DNA of 64,000 nucleotides from Cymodocea nodosa (lineage: Eukaryota; Streptophyta; Magnoliopsida; Alismatales; Cymodoceaceae). Position numbers and translations under genes: made by a program. Of this stretch, positions 1-10,554 are shown one piece after another. The notes beneath the pieces are model-generated. The model did not search any database, was not told the DNA's origin, and saw only the letters and a list, made by a program, of their open reading frames with translations. The DNA lies in assembly GCA_036874045.1 (NCBI GenBank), contig CM072335.1, positions 8,948,001 to 9,012,000 of the forward strand, written 5' to 3'. Every line of letters begins with the position of its first letter. Position 1 is the first letter of the stretch.

Positions 1-290
1 AGTTATGTAATTCAAGAGTATATGCAAGAGTTATTTACATGGTGAAATATCATCAAAGTATACAAGTACCATCATATATCATAAAATTTCAGCATGAATG
101 GTTCACCATATAAATTCAAGATGACATGAAACAACAAGGATAGATGCATGATAATAAGCATATAAAATTTTGACATGAACTTGCAATAATAAATTTTATT
201 GTTAACTACTAACACACTAATACATAGAATGAAAAATTACTAAGAATTAAGAAAAGAAAAACTACATGTACAACTAAATACATACGAACA
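1..290 (-). other. 3' noncoding region of gypsy-1
   Basis: AT-rich sequence downstream of pol on the minus strand. I see no gene here. The polypurine tract and 3' LTR of the element are not reached before the window edge. Confidence 0.6.
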
Positions 291-3077
291 CTAATTATAA
301 TTGGGTTCCAACAACAAAGCACTCTCTCCATGATTGTAGGTTTTTCCAGGATAATATTCTTTAAGCCTTTGACCATTCACTACAGTTTTAAATCTTGTCT
401 TACAATTTTCTATAGCTATAGCTCCATGATTATATATATGTTTAATGATGAATGGTCCTGTCCATCTAGTCTTAAATTTTCCAAGGAACAAATGTAATCT
501 AGAGTTATATAATAAAACTTCTTGTCCCTCATGAAAGTCCTTTCTCAAAATTTTCTTGTCATGGAATGCTTTTGCTCGTTCTTTTGCAATCTTTGCATTT
601 TCATAAGCCTCTCTTCTTATTTCTTCCAGCTCATTGAGTTGATATTTTCTTGCTTTTCCTGCATCATCAACACACATGTTAAATGTTCTAATAGCCCATT
701 CTGCTTTATGTTCTATTTCTATAGGTAAATGACATGCTTTCCCATAAACTACTCTAAATGGTGACATTCCCAACACAGTTTTATGGGCAGTCCTATAACC
801 CCAAAGTGCATCATTAAGCTTTTCTGCCCAATCCTTCTTACTTGGTTTGATTACTTTTTCGAGCATGTGCTTGATTTGTCTATTGGATACCTCAACTTGC
901 CCACTTGTTTGAGGATGATATGGTGTTGCTAACTTGTGAGTAACCCCATACTTCCTCAAAGCCATTTGAAATACTCTATTGCAAAAGTGAGGTCCATTAT
1001 CACTAATTATAGCTCTTGGAATACCAAATCTAGCAAAAATGTTAGATCTAAGAAAATCAACAACAACTTTAGCATCATTTCTCTTAGTTGGGATAGCTTC
1101 AATCCATTTAGAAACATAATCAATAGCCAACAAAATATAAGAATAACCAAAAGAAATGGGAAATGGTCCCATGAAATCAATGCCCCAAACATCAAAAATT
1201 TCAACTTCAATGATAGGATTCAAAGGCATCATATTTCGTTTGGAAATTTTTCCCATTCTTTGGCATCTATCACAATGTCTACAATGATCTTTAGAGTCTT
1301 TAATTAGAGAAGGCCAATAAAATCCACATTCAAGAATTTTCAAAGAAGTTTTTCTATGGCTAAGATGACCTCCACAAGCATGATTATGACAAAAATTTAA
1401 GACATTAGCAATTTCATCTTCAGGAAGACATCTTCTTAAAATTTGATCAGAACCCATTTTATACAAATAAGGTTCCATCCAAACATAATGTTTAGCCATG
1501 TACCTCAATCTTTTCTTATCTGGTTTAGATAAATCAATTGGTATTAACCTTGTAGCAAGATAGTTAGCAATGTCTGCAAACCAAGGTAACTTACCAACTA
1601 GAAATAAACTCTCATCAGGAAATTTTTCATTAATCACATTATTGCATGCTGGAATATTTTCTAATCTAGAGAGGTGATCAGCAACTAAATTTTCTTTTCC
1701 AACCTTATCTTTAATTTCTATGTTGAATTCTTGCAACAATAAAACCCAACGAATTAATCTTGGTTTTGCATCTTTTTTACTCATCAAATGTTTAATAGCT
1801 GCATGATCAATATGCACAATAACTTGATTGCAAACTAAATATGGTCTAAATTTATCTAGAGCAAAAACAACAGCAAGAAATTCTTTTTCTGTGGTAGTAT
1901 AATTTACTTGAGCTTCATTCAAAGTTTTACTAGCATAGCATATGACATGATGTTTCTTATCAATTATTTGCCCAAGTACTGCACCTACTGCATAATTGGA
2001 GGCATCACACATAATTTCAAAAGGATAATCCCATATTGGGGCATGAATTATAGGAGGAGATATTAATGCATGCTTAAGTTGATTAAAGGTAGCAAGACAA
2101 TGTTCATCAAAAACAAACTCAGAATCTTTTGCAAGTAAATTAGTTATAGGTCTTGCTATCTTGCTAAAATCATGAATAAATCTACGATAAAAACCAGCAT
2201 GTCCTAAAAAGCTTCTAACCTCCTTAACAGATTTAGGTGGTTGCAAATGAGATATAACGTCAATTTTTGCCTTATCCACCTCAATCCCTCTATTAGATAT
2301 CACATGCCCAAGAACTATGCCTTCATTCACCATGAAATGGCACTTTTCCCAATTTAAAATAAAATTCTTTTCAACACATCTTTGCAAAACCATATCTAAA
2401 TGATGTAAACAAATATCAAAATTTTTGCCAAAAACAGAAAAGTCATCCATGAAAATTTCTAAAAATTTTTCATTCATATCATAAAAAATTCCTGCCATGC
2501 ATCTTTGAAATGTTGCAGGCGCATTACATAAACCAAAAGGCATACGCCTAAAAGCATAGGTTCCACTTGGACAAGTAAAAGTAGTCTTTTCTTGATCCTT
2601 AGAGATTATGGGTATTTGATTGTACCTAGAGTATCCATCAAGAAAACAATAAAATTCATGTCCAGCTAACCTTTCTAGCATCTGATAAACAAATGGCAAT
2701 GGGAAATGATCTTTACAAGTTGCAGAATTCAATTTACGATAATCAATACATACCCTCCAACTAGTTTTTATTCTAGTAGGCACTAACTCATGATCTTGAT
2801 TTTCATCTACTGTAAAGCCCGATTTCTTAGGTACTACATGCATAGGGCTTACCCACCTACTATCACTAATAGGGTATATAATGCCATTGTCAAGCCATTT
2901 AACTATCTCCTTCTTTACCACCTCACTCATTTGGGGATTTAATCTACGTTGAGGTTCTCTAAAGGCATAGTTCTCATCTTCTAGGATAATTCTATGTTGA
3001 ACTATAGTGGGACTAACTCCTACAATATCACTCAATTGCCAACCAAGAGATCTCTTGTTTTTACTTAATATCTTCAT
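291..3077 (-). CDS. pol: gypsy-1 pol: reverse transcriptase, RNase H and integrase
   Basis: A single open frame of 928 codons. Residues about 50-260 are the reverse transcriptase, with the Athila-style active site FMDDFSVFG at 209-217. The RNase H follows, with [14 protein letters not shown] near 355-369 and ADHLSRLE near 466. The integrase begins with an H-x4-H (566, 571) and C-x2-C (602, 605) zinc-binding domain, then the catalytic D634, D693 and E729 with 35 residues between the last two, as the family requires. The C-terminal part is a basic tail of gypsy integrase type. The upstream protease frame ends about 60 bases before this one. It copies the element RNA into DNA and inserts it. The function is established for the family; activity here is not shown. 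Confidence 0.93.
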   Translation of the reverse strand: MKILSKNKRSLGWQLSDIVGVSPTIVQHRIILEDENYAFREPQRRLNPQMSEVVKKEIVKWLDNGIIYPISDSRWVSPMHVVPKKSGFTVDENQDHELVPTRIKTSWRVCIDYRKLNSATCKDHFPLPFVYQMLERLAGHEFYCFLDGYSRYNQIPIISKDQEKTTFTCPSGTYAFRRMPFGLCNAPATFQRCMAGIFYDMNEKFLEIFMDDFSVFGKNFDICLHHLDMVLQRCVEKNFILNWEKCHFMVNEGIVLGHVISNRGIEVDKAKIDVISHLQPPKSVKEVRSFLGHAGFYRRFIHDFSKIARPITNLLAKDSEFVFDEHCLATFNQLKHALISPPIIHAPIWDYPFEIMCDASNYAVGAVLGQIIDKKHHVICYASKTLNEAQVNYTTTEKEFLAVVFALDKFRPYLVCNQVIVHIDHAAIKHLMSKKDAKPRLIRWVLLLQEFNIEIKDKVGKENLVADHLSRLENIPACNNVINEKFPDESLFLVGKLPWFADIANYLATRLIPIDLSKPDKKRLRYMAKHYVWMEPYLYKMGSDQILRRCLPEDEIANVLNFCHNHACGGHLSHRKTSLKILECGFYWPSLIKDSKDHCRHCDRCQRMGKISKRNMMPLNPIIEVEIFDVWGIDFMGPFPISFGYSYILLAIDYVSKWIEAIPTKRNDAKVVVDFLRSNIFARFGIPRAIISDNGPHFCNRVFQMALRKYGVTHKLATPYHPQTSGQVEVSNRQIKHMLEKVIKPSKKDWAEKLNDALWGYRTAHKTVLGMSPFRVVYGKACHLPIEIEHKAEWAIRTFNMCVDDAGKARKYQLNELEEIRREAYENAKIAKERAKAFHDKKILRKDFHEGQEVLLYNSRLHLFLGKFKTRWTGPFIIKHIYNHGAIAIENCKTRFKTVVNGQRLKEYYPGKTYNHGESALLLEPNYN

Positions 3078-3134
3078 TAATTTTTCATCTTGGTTTGGGA
3101 TTAAGTTTGCTCCAATTATAACAGGATATTCATT

Positions 3135-4760
3135 TTACTTATCTATAAATGCATATTTCAGATTTTGTGGGAGTGCTTTTAATTTATTCCTTTTCTTAAC
3201 TTCTAAAATCAAGTCATTATTCATTTCATGCTCACCACTATTCTCTTGTAACGATGCCTTGTGTTCTAGATTATCTTCAACGTCTAGAAAGCAAATTTCA
3301 GCACTAAGTTCTTCCTCATTACTACTATTTTCAACTTCTTCAAATAATTCAGAAATGCTTACACTAATGTTGTCATCTACTTGATGGTTTATAGTCCTAT
3401 CTCTTTTAAAAATGTTCAATGATATCACCTTATTGTTAAAGGAGATTGACATTTTACCATTTCTGCAATTAATGTGGGCATTAATAGTTGCTAAGAATGG
3501 TCTCCCTAGGATCAATGTAGATTCATTTGGTTCACAAGTTGGTGCATTGGTTTCTAAAATGATAAAGTCAGCTGGGTATATAAAATCTTCAATTTGAATT
3601 AAGACATCTTCTACAATACCCATGGGACTCCTATATGATCTATCAGCTAGTTTACTTAGTGTTCTAGTTTTCTTAATTCCTGTGATTCCCAATTGTTCAT
3701 ATAAGTGTTTTGGCATCACGTTAACTCCTGCACCAAGATCTAATAATGCTTTTTCAATTAAAACATTCCCTATTAAGCAAGTTATTAGAGGAACATCAGG
3801 ATCATTGAATTTTTTAGCTAAACTATCAAGCAACATTGAACTACTTAACTTGGTTAAATAAACTTGCTTACTTAATTTTTTTCTTGGCTTCCTATGCTTG
3901 GTACAAAGGTTTTTAAGCACCCTCCCATATGCTGGAATTTTTCTAATTAATTCTAACATAGGCATATTAACGTTGATTTTCTCAAATATGGTTCTTATAG
4001 CTTCATTTTCCTCATTTTCTTTGTTGTTGTCAAGCCGACTAGGAAATGGTGGTTTGTTGTTCATATTTTCAGATGTTTCTTCTTTCTTTTTATCCATTTC
4101 TAAGTCTATAACAGGGTTTTCTTCAATTAATTCTTCATTAGTTTCATCCATTAGACATTTTTCAAGTTCAACTCCTTCATGTTCTAGTTCTACATCCTTA
4201 TGTTCATCTCTTGTCAACATATTTTCTTCCTTTTCATCTACGTTTTCTTCACTTTGTTTTTCTTCACTTTCATGTTCTAATATGTTTCTTTCTATGGTTT
4301 TTCCAGATCTTAAGATTAAATTCACGTTTTTATCTACATTAGAGTCTTCTTCATCATCTATGACAATTACATCTTCTTTTTGTTGTAGGAGCTTAGTGGC
4401 AACATAATAGCTATCTCCTAACTCTATGATTCTCTCTATATTCCTCATGGACTCTTCTATAGAACTACTACTAACATGAGAGCAATCACAAACATCATTT
4501 CTTTCATCAATATGAGATTTATGCATATCAAAATCGTAAGAAAATTCACTAGCATCATGCAAGACATCATATTCATCACTAACATGAGTTGTTTCTTCTA
4601 CTGGTTGAATTTTTATATTAAATAACTTGCTGGTACATATGCTTTCATCATGACCTTTTACATGGCAATAAGAACAAGCACTTTCAGATAAAAAATCATT
4701 TATAAACTTAAAAGGATCATCATGATGAAAATTTGACATACTTGCAAGAAATTTAAGCAA
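3135..4760 (-). CDS. gypsy-1 zinc knuckle and aspartic protease (no capsid core)
   Basis: An open frame of 541 codons. A CX2CX4HX4C zinc knuckle sits at residues 29-42, almost at the start. An acidic, low-complexity linker runs from about 60 to 250 and contains the Athila signature LRSGKT (149-154). The retropepsin-like protease follows, with DLGAGVNVMP at 341-350 and LILGRPFLATINA about 80 residues later. The frame ends in LKYAF, the usual join between protease and RT in this lineage. A normal Athila gag would have about 300 more residues of capsid core before the knuckle; here the frame starts about 105 bases from the primer-binding site, so there is no room for it. Element A in this window has the same layout. 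Confidence 0.85.
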   Translation of the reverse strand: MLKFLASMSNFHHDDPFKFINDFLSESACSYCHVKGHDESICTSKLFNIKIQPVEETTHVSDEYDVLHDASEFSYDFDMHKSHIDERNDVCDCSHVSSSSIEESMRNIERIIELGDSYYVATKLLQQKEDVIVIDDEEDSNVDKNVNLILRSGKTIERNILEHESEEKQSEENVDEKEENMLTRDEHKDVELEHEGVELEKCLMDETNEELIEENPVIDLEMDKKKEETSENMNNKPPFPSRLDNNKENEENEAIRTIFEKINVNMPMLELIRKIPAYGRVLKNLCTKHRKPRKKLSKQVYLTKLSSSMLLDSLAKKFNDPDVPLITCLIGNVLIEKALLDLGAGVNVMPKHLYEQLGITGIKKTRTLSKLADRSYRSPMGIVEDVLIQIEDFIYPADFIILETNAPTCEPNESTLILGRPFLATINAHINCRNGKMSISFNNKVISLNIFKRDRTINHQVDDNISVSISELFEEVENSSNEEELSAEICFLDVEDNLEHKASLQENSGEHEMNNDLILEVKKRNKLKALPQNLKYAFIDK

Positions 4761-4865
4761 TAAAATTCACAACTAAGCACAAGAAAGATATGTTTATCAA
4801 AATTTGTCAAACAACCAACTAAGAACTTCAAATATGGTAAAAATAAACTAAGCCAAATTGCCAAT

Positions 4866-4882
4866 CCCCGGCAACGGCGCCA
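4866..4882 (-). other. tRNA-Asp primer-binding site of gypsy-1
   Basis: On the minus strand the 17 bases TGGCGCCGTTGCCGGGG are the complement of the 3' end of plant tRNA-Asp including CCA. They lie 6 bases inside the LTR end at 4889. This primes minus-strand DNA synthesis in Athila-type elements. Confidence 0.92.
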
Positions 4883-4888
4883 AAAACT

Positions 4889-5486
4889 TGTTGAGCTATA
4901 TTTTTAGCTCAAGCTTTACTGCAAGTGCATAGTTCTTTTGGTGTACATGGCAAATACAGGTCATTCTTCCACAAGGATTGTGTTTATGACTTAATCAACT
5001 ATTACTCAACTTGTTCTTCAAGCTCTTAGGTATACTTCAGTAAATTAATGACATATGAATGTAGAATAATCAAAGTTAACACAAGCTCACAAATCATGCA
5101 ATTTCAAGGCAATGTGTAGTGGAAAATGGTGATGTGAATCAATTTCTTTACTTGTAAATCTATCAACTCATTCAATTATAACATGCACACAAGTTCCACA
5201 TGATTTCAGAAGTGATATCCATGCATCAATATTAAGGAAAGAAAAATAAAACAAGAAGGTTCAATAGACTATACTACTCTATTCTAATTTATACTAAATG
5301 CATGCAACTATGCTATTTGCTAATCTAGCTAAACTATACTATACTACTTGCATTAGAAATTCTTTTTGGAGATTGATTAGGACAAAATGTGATCAATATA
5401 AGATATAACAAACTCAATTAACTACTGAAATTAAAATTAACAACTAGAGATAAGTGATAGGTTCTTCATTCAAATGAACATCAACA
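4889..5486 (-). repeat. 5' LTR of gypsy-1
   Basis: 598 bases, minus orientation, beginning TGTTGATG and ending CTCAACA, with matching terminal inverted repeats TGTTGA/TCAACA. The inner end is 6 bases from the primer-binding site. The U5-like part contains the CCTTGTGGA...GTATTTGCC...TGCACTTG pattern also present in the other gypsy LTRs here. Confidence 0.88.
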
Positions 5487-6051
5487 CTTATTTCTAGTTG
5501 TTAATTTTAATTTCAATAGTTAATTGAGTTTGTTATATCTTATATTGATCACATTTTGTCCTAATCAATCTCCAAAAAGAATTTCTAATGCAAGTAGTAT
5601 AGTATAGTTTAGCTAGATTAGCAAATAGCATAGTTGCATGCATTTAGTATAAATTAGAATAGAGTAGTATAGTCTATTGAACCTTCTTGTTTTATTTTTC
5701 TTTCCTTAATATTGATGCATGGATATCACTTCTGAAATCATGTGGAACTTGTGTGCATGTTATAATTGAATGAGTTGATAGATTTACAAGTAAAGAAATT
5801 GATTCACATCACCATTTTCCACTACACATTGCCTTGAAATTGCATGATTTGTGAGCTTGTGTTAACTTTGATTATTCTACATTCACATGTCATTAATTTA
5901 CTGAAGTATACCTAAGAGCTTGAAGAACAATTGAGTAATAGTTGATTAAGTCATAAACACAATCCTTGTGGAAGAATGACTTGTATTTGCCATGAACACC
6001 AAAAGAACTGTGCACTTGTAGTAAAGCTTGAACTAAAAATATAGCTCAACA
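5487..6051 (+). repeat. Older plus-strand LTR of the gypsy-1 family
   Basis: This stretch is the reverse complement of 4889-5456 with only a few percent difference, and ends CTCAACA like the gypsy-1 LTR. It lacks about the first 30 bases of a full LTR and abuts the outer end of gypsy-1. The simplest reading is that gypsy-1 inserted near the start of this LTR, so the rest lies beyond the left window edge. After its right end the G fragment resumes. Confidence 0.8.
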
Positions 6052-7260
6052 CCAGCCTTCTACGGAATCTATAGAAGCAGAGTCTAAGAATTCACAACAT
6101 GAATCATTGGAAATATCTGTTGAACAAAATGAACAATTACAGACAGATACACCGGCTGTAGAATTTGTAGAAAAATTGTACTCTAAACATTCTATAGAGA
6201 CTGAACAGATGAATGTTGAGCATATTGACAATGTTCCTAAAACTGTTGAAGCTGAAGAATCAAGCTTACCTGAGTAGCTTCAAGATAATATTTTGGAAGA
6301 GGAACAACATGACATTCATTTTGAAGAAGAGGTTCCTGAAGATGAATTAAACTCTGAATCACGACTTCAGGTATCACCTTCTTTGTGTACAATGTTAAAC
6401 ATTCAAGGTAATACAATTCATTTTAGATTTGAAGAAGCATTGCAGAAATACAATAATTTGATTACATGTCAGATTCTGCATGCTCGTCCAATAAAATTCA
6501 GAAATTTGATGGACATAAGAGATCTGTTTAAGTTTCAAGGCCTCATTAAATTCTTGCCAGTAGGACCGAAATGGAAGCAATACACAGAGCTTATTGCAGC
6601 TTTTTATAGCAATCTGGTCAAGAATGAAAATTTTCTGAAAACTCAAATAAATGAACAGGAGTTTATATTGTCTCCTGAGTTAATTTTTGAAGTTTTAGGA
6701 TTAAAGAATGAAGGTGTTGTTGTTACCAACAGATTTGACATGATAAGACAACGGGAATGGAACATTCAGTCTTTATCAAAAATTCCAGATGTATATTTTG
6801 AAATGAGATTAATGGAAAATCTGAATGTTGAGGCAAGGTTTATTGCAAATATATTGCATGCAAATTTATTTCAGAGAGTTGGACACAATATGGAAGTCAG
6901 CAGAAGTTGTTTATATGCAACTTATAGCTTGCTAAATAGAATTCAAATCAATTGGTTTGATGTTTTCACTTCTCAACTACAGCATATGAATTCAAAGTTA
7001 TTTTATGGTGATGCTGTATGTAGACTCATTGCAAGCCAATTGAATTTATCCGACTGGCCCTCTGAAACTAAAGGCATGAGAGCTTTTAGTGTCAAAGATT
7101 TGCAAAAATTCCAGGCCATGCATAAACCTCAACGACAACAACAACAACAACTTGATACAGACCATATACAACAACAACAACAAAGTTATTCAGTTCAAGC
7201 AGAACAGCAAACCTAGCTACCTCCTGACTTAGATGCAGTGCTTAACGACATCAGAAATGA
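6052..7260 (+). pseudogene. Extra-gene remnant (env-position ORF) in fragment G
   Basis: Closely matches the F extra gene (40168-42438). The long conserved part reads through RDLFKFQGLIKFLP, AFYSNL, LSPELIFEVLGL and NRIQINWFDVF, which resembles the 'putative plant transposon protein' domain seen in plant retroelements; that assignment is from memory of the family, not a search. A glutamine-rich tail (QRQQQQQL, IQQQQQ) ends the protein part. Not whole: the first part of the gene is missing. Confidence 0.7.
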
Positions 7261-7261
7261 T

Positions 7262-8608
7262 ATGTTTTAATGTTATATCTTCTGTATCATGAACAGTGCA
7301 CGTTTAGACAACTCGTTAAGTTAGAGTTTTGTTTGTATAGAGGTCACATGAGAACTCGTTAAGTTAGAGGCTTAAAGGTTAAAATAGGTCACGTGATAAC
7401 TCGTTAAGTTAGTGAGTAAAAGAAGAGACGAACTCGTTAAGTTAGTGTTATACACGTGATGAAATTATAAGTTACGAATGTTGTATTGTATCACGTGAGG
7501 TGCACATGTTTAACTCGTTAAGTTAACATAACTAAACGCGTTGAGTTGCTATATTGAACACTAAGGCAACGCGTTAGGTTAGCGTTATAAACTTAAGTTG
7601 TTATTTTTGCACATGGTAAAATTCTTATTATAAAAACATTTGTTTATTACTAGTTCGTTGAGTTAGCATAACACAACGGAGATGGTACGTTGAGTTATCA
7701 TAACACCACAGACATAGTTCGTTGAGTTAGCTACAGTACTTGTCACGTGAAATGGCACATGAGGAACTCGTTAAGTTAGAAACGTTAAGTTATATATATA
7801 CGTGTGTTACTCGTTTAGTTAACATTAAAGTAACGACTTCTTATTACACTGATGAAAAACTTTTGGACAAGAAAGTTTATTTTGTAGGAATTTTTTCAGA
7901 GATCCAAGACTGATGATTAAAGAAAATTCGAAATATAAACGTGGGTTAGAACGTGTGTGTTTCGATGAATGAAAAAGAAAAGACGTGGAGAAGTGGAAAA
8001 CTAGTGGTGGTTAAACGTGAAGGATATGCATGAAATGAAGATACAGTATAAAAGGCATAGAATTCTCATTGATCAATTTATCCTTGCACACAAAACGAAA
8101 ATTTTTTTCAAGGATCAAACCATCCCTGCAGACCAAAAGAAAAATCTTTTTCAAGGATCAAAAACACCTTCTCGGGGAAAATCTCTCAAGTAGAAGAAAG
8201 TTCAATGAAGCATAAAAGGTAAGATTTTCGTCATTGAAGATTTGAAGTATCAAAAGAAAGCAAATTCAGTGAAGCATGAAAAGACAAGATATTCGTCACT
8301 GAAGAATTGTTGAAGAAGAAAAAGAAGAAGAAAGATCTCAAACAAGGAGAAAAGTTTTAAATTTCGCAAATTAGTTTTCTCTGTTTGTAGTTATGAAATT
8401 GTTTAGATGATACATTGTATCGAAATATAATTGCATCTACAATTTCTGAGGAGAATTGAATTGTATATTGTAATTGAAACATTGAATAAAAATGATTTTA
8501 TGAAAACAATGTCTCGATTTATTTTTGAGTTTTAAAGTTTCAATTATATTTCAGAAATATTAAAAATACACAATTCACCCCCCTCTTGTGTAGCCATACG
8601 ATCCTACA
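7262..8608 (+). repeat. 3' LTR remnant of fragment G
   Basis: Matches the F-family LTR from about its base 230 to the end. It contains repeated AACTCGTTAAGTTA motifs, CACGTG boxes, a TATAAAAGG box at 8047-8055, an AATAAA at 8485 and the terminal CGATCCTACA. Confidence 0.85.
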
Positions 8609-10419
8609 ATAGGTTAATTTAGGAGGTAAAGGTTTTAATTCTAAATGATGCCCATTAGAAGCTAGAGCTCCTAATTGAACATCATCATTTTTTAAATTAA
8701 TTTCTTCCTGATCTCCTTCTATATTTTTGCTTTCACTTTCTTCTAAAGTTTCAGAATTGATTTGCCTATTTAATTCTTCTTGAATCACATCATCTAACAT
8801 ATCTCCTTCATCCTCTAAAAAGTCTATGGTATGTAAGGACATTTCTAACTCCTCAAAGCTTTCTGGTTTGAAAATATTTAATTGAGTATCCTCATTACCA
8901 TATGCTAAACTTCATTACTCCAGTTTTTACAATTTATAATAGCCCCTGATGTTGCTAAAAATGGCCTTCCCAAAATTAAAGATGTATCACTATTTTTTAT
9001 GCTTAATTTGTTGGGAATCCAAAATTACAATATCAATAGGATATAAAAAAATTTCTTGATTTTAATTAAGACATCCTCTATTTTTCCTCTAGGGTATCTT
9101 ATACTTCTATCAACTAATTAAATAAACCGTACTAGTAGGAGTTAAGCCTTCTAATCCTAAGGATGCAAATATATCACTTGGCATAACATTTATACTTGCA
9201 CCTAAGTCTATTAAGGTTCTTTCTAGAATGGTATTTCCTATGGTGCATGATATAACAGGGATTCCAGGATCAGATAACTTCTTAGGAATTTGTGGCAGAA
9301 ATAGGGAACTACTTTGCTCAGCTAAAAAGACATTTCTAAGAACTTTTCGCTCTGTTTTCTTAGTACACCAATCCTTCAGAAATTTAGCACAAGGTGACAT
9401 ATTCTGCATAGATCTAACAAAGGAATGTTAACTTGTACTTTTTCAAAAATTTCTCTAATTTTTTCTTGTTTTTCAGGAATTGTTTGTTGTAATCTTTCAG
9501 GATAGGGTGCTAAAGATTTTGATTTCAAAGACTCTTTTTCTTTCAATTGATTTGTTTGATCATTTTTAGCTTCAATTGCAGATTCAGATTGTTCTTCAGT
9601 GATTTCTAGATTTTCAGCTATTACATTTTCATTATCATTTTGATTTTTACTCTTGTCCACCTTCATATCATTTTCATTTTGAGTTCTTGGTGGTATATTA
9701 GTTCCAGATCTTAATGTTACACATACATCTTCCAGATTTTCGTTACTTTCATGATGTTTTTGTATATCATTTTCGTGATTATGATCTTCAATTGTTTTTA
9801 GTTTTAAAGTGCATTCTTTAAATTCTCTTACATTAGTGTTTTCTGTTTGTTGTATATTTTGCAAGTTGTGCAGGTTTATAACATTATAATTTTCATTGTC
9901 CTATTGCAAAACTTGTATTTTCATTGCATTTTTGTCTAATGCTTTTAATTTTGGTTCCAGATCATCTAATTTCATTGCATTCAATTTTTGATCAATTTTC
10001 TTTATGGCTTTTTCAGTTTCGTAAATTATATCCTGTTTAGGTTCTGAATATGCCTCCTTATAGTTTAACCGGTTAACTTCTTGTTGTTGACACACAAAGT
10101 ATTCTAGTTTGTTCAGATTTTGCTCTATACTATGCTCTAATTTGTCATAGCTATCCCAAACTTCAATGTCTCTCATCATATTACACATTCTATACTGACC
10201 GTCAGTTGGGTAAACTATAGGATTCTCATACTCGACTCTATTATATTGAGGATAATTCATTTGTTGTTCATGGGATCTAACAATCTGTAAATGTCTCAAT
10301 TTCAAACAATCAGAAATGTCATGTCCTTCAGAATTGCAGAATTCACGTATGCTAATTAAAGGTTTCAGAAATCTTTGAGCATAAGCATATGCCATATTCT
10401 CAATTACAAAAGAAAACAC
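8609..10419 (-). pseudogene. Gypsy A zinc-knuckle and protease region
   Basis: The first frame has a zinc-knuckle-like FCNSEGHDISDC within 40 residues of its start, and no capsid core before it. An acidic linker follows with VTLRSGTNIPP, the Athila mark between gag and protease. The protease core LIDLGASINVMPSDIFASLG is near 9150-9220, and an LILGRPFLAT-like match is near 8930-8970. The last part, ending LELKPLPPKLTY, is the usual join to RT. The layout is the same as in gypsy-1, which belongs to another LTR family. Broken, with several breaks. Confidence 0.8.
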
Positions 10420-10465
10420 ACAACTCTGACTATTAAAATGAAACAGCTCTAACAGTTACTTATAT

Positions 10466-10530
10466 CTATTCAATTCAATTCAATTCACTTCGACTCAATT
10501 CAATTCACTTCGACTCAATTCAATTCAATT
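10466..10530. repeat. Short tandem repeat next to the primer-binding site of A
   Basis: Repeats of the form CAATTCACTTCGACTCAATT run straight into the primer-binding site. Element BC has the shorter run CTCAATTCAATTCAATTC at the same place, which supports a shared origin of the two leaders. Confidence 0.75.
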
Positions 10531-10547
10531 CCCCGGCAACGGCGCCA
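10531..10547 (-). other. tRNA-Asp primer-binding site of gypsy A
   Basis: The same 17-base complement of the tRNA-Asp 3' end as in gypsy-1 and BC, separated from the LTR by the 7 bases 10548-10554. Confidence 0.92.
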
Positions 10548-10554
10548 TAAAACT

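Larger units (their letters stand above)
1..5486 (-). mobile_element. Athila-type Ty3/gypsy retrotransposon (gypsy-1), 3' end outside window
   Basis: Read on the minus strand the order is LTR (5486-4889), tRNA-Asp primer-binding site, a short leader of about 105 bases, a zinc knuckle plus protease frame, and an RT-RNase H-integrase frame; the 3' LTR lies beyond position 1. The LTR has matching ends TGTTGA and TCAACA. The Athila assignment rests on the tRNA-Asp primer site and the RT motif FMDDFSVFG. The capsid core of gag is absent. Both coding frames are long and open, so the element looks young apart from the missing gag part; about one break in the visible portion. It has jumped into an older, oppositely oriented LTR of its own family (5487-6051). 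Confidence 0.9.
6052..8608 (+). mobile_element. Fragment G: 3' end of an F-family Sirevirus copia element
   Basis: Holds part of the extra gene found in F (compare 41164 onward) followed by most of a 3' LTR closely similar to the F LTRs and ending CGATCCTACA. The 3' noncoding region and the head of the LTR are missing. It is inserted in the coding part of gypsy A, whose sequence resumes at 8609. Its 5' part would lie left of gypsy-1, off-window. Broken, with several breaks. Confidence 0.82.

Noticed and set aside
936-1307. 123-codon plus-strand frame
   Set aside because: Shadow of the gypsy-1 integrase; no family features.
3898-4407. 169-codon plus-strand frame
   Set aside because: Serine-rich shadow of the acidic linker of the gypsy-1 protease frame on the other strand.
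4866-4882. tRNA-Asp gene fragment
   Set aside because: Only the 17-base 3' end is present, always beside an LTR; it is a primer-binding site (also at 10531 and 55438).
4889-6051. Large palindrome as a foldback transposon or MITE
   Set aside because: The left arm is an LTR with proper ends next to a primer-binding site, and the right arm is the same LTR without its first ~30 bases; self-insertion explains it.
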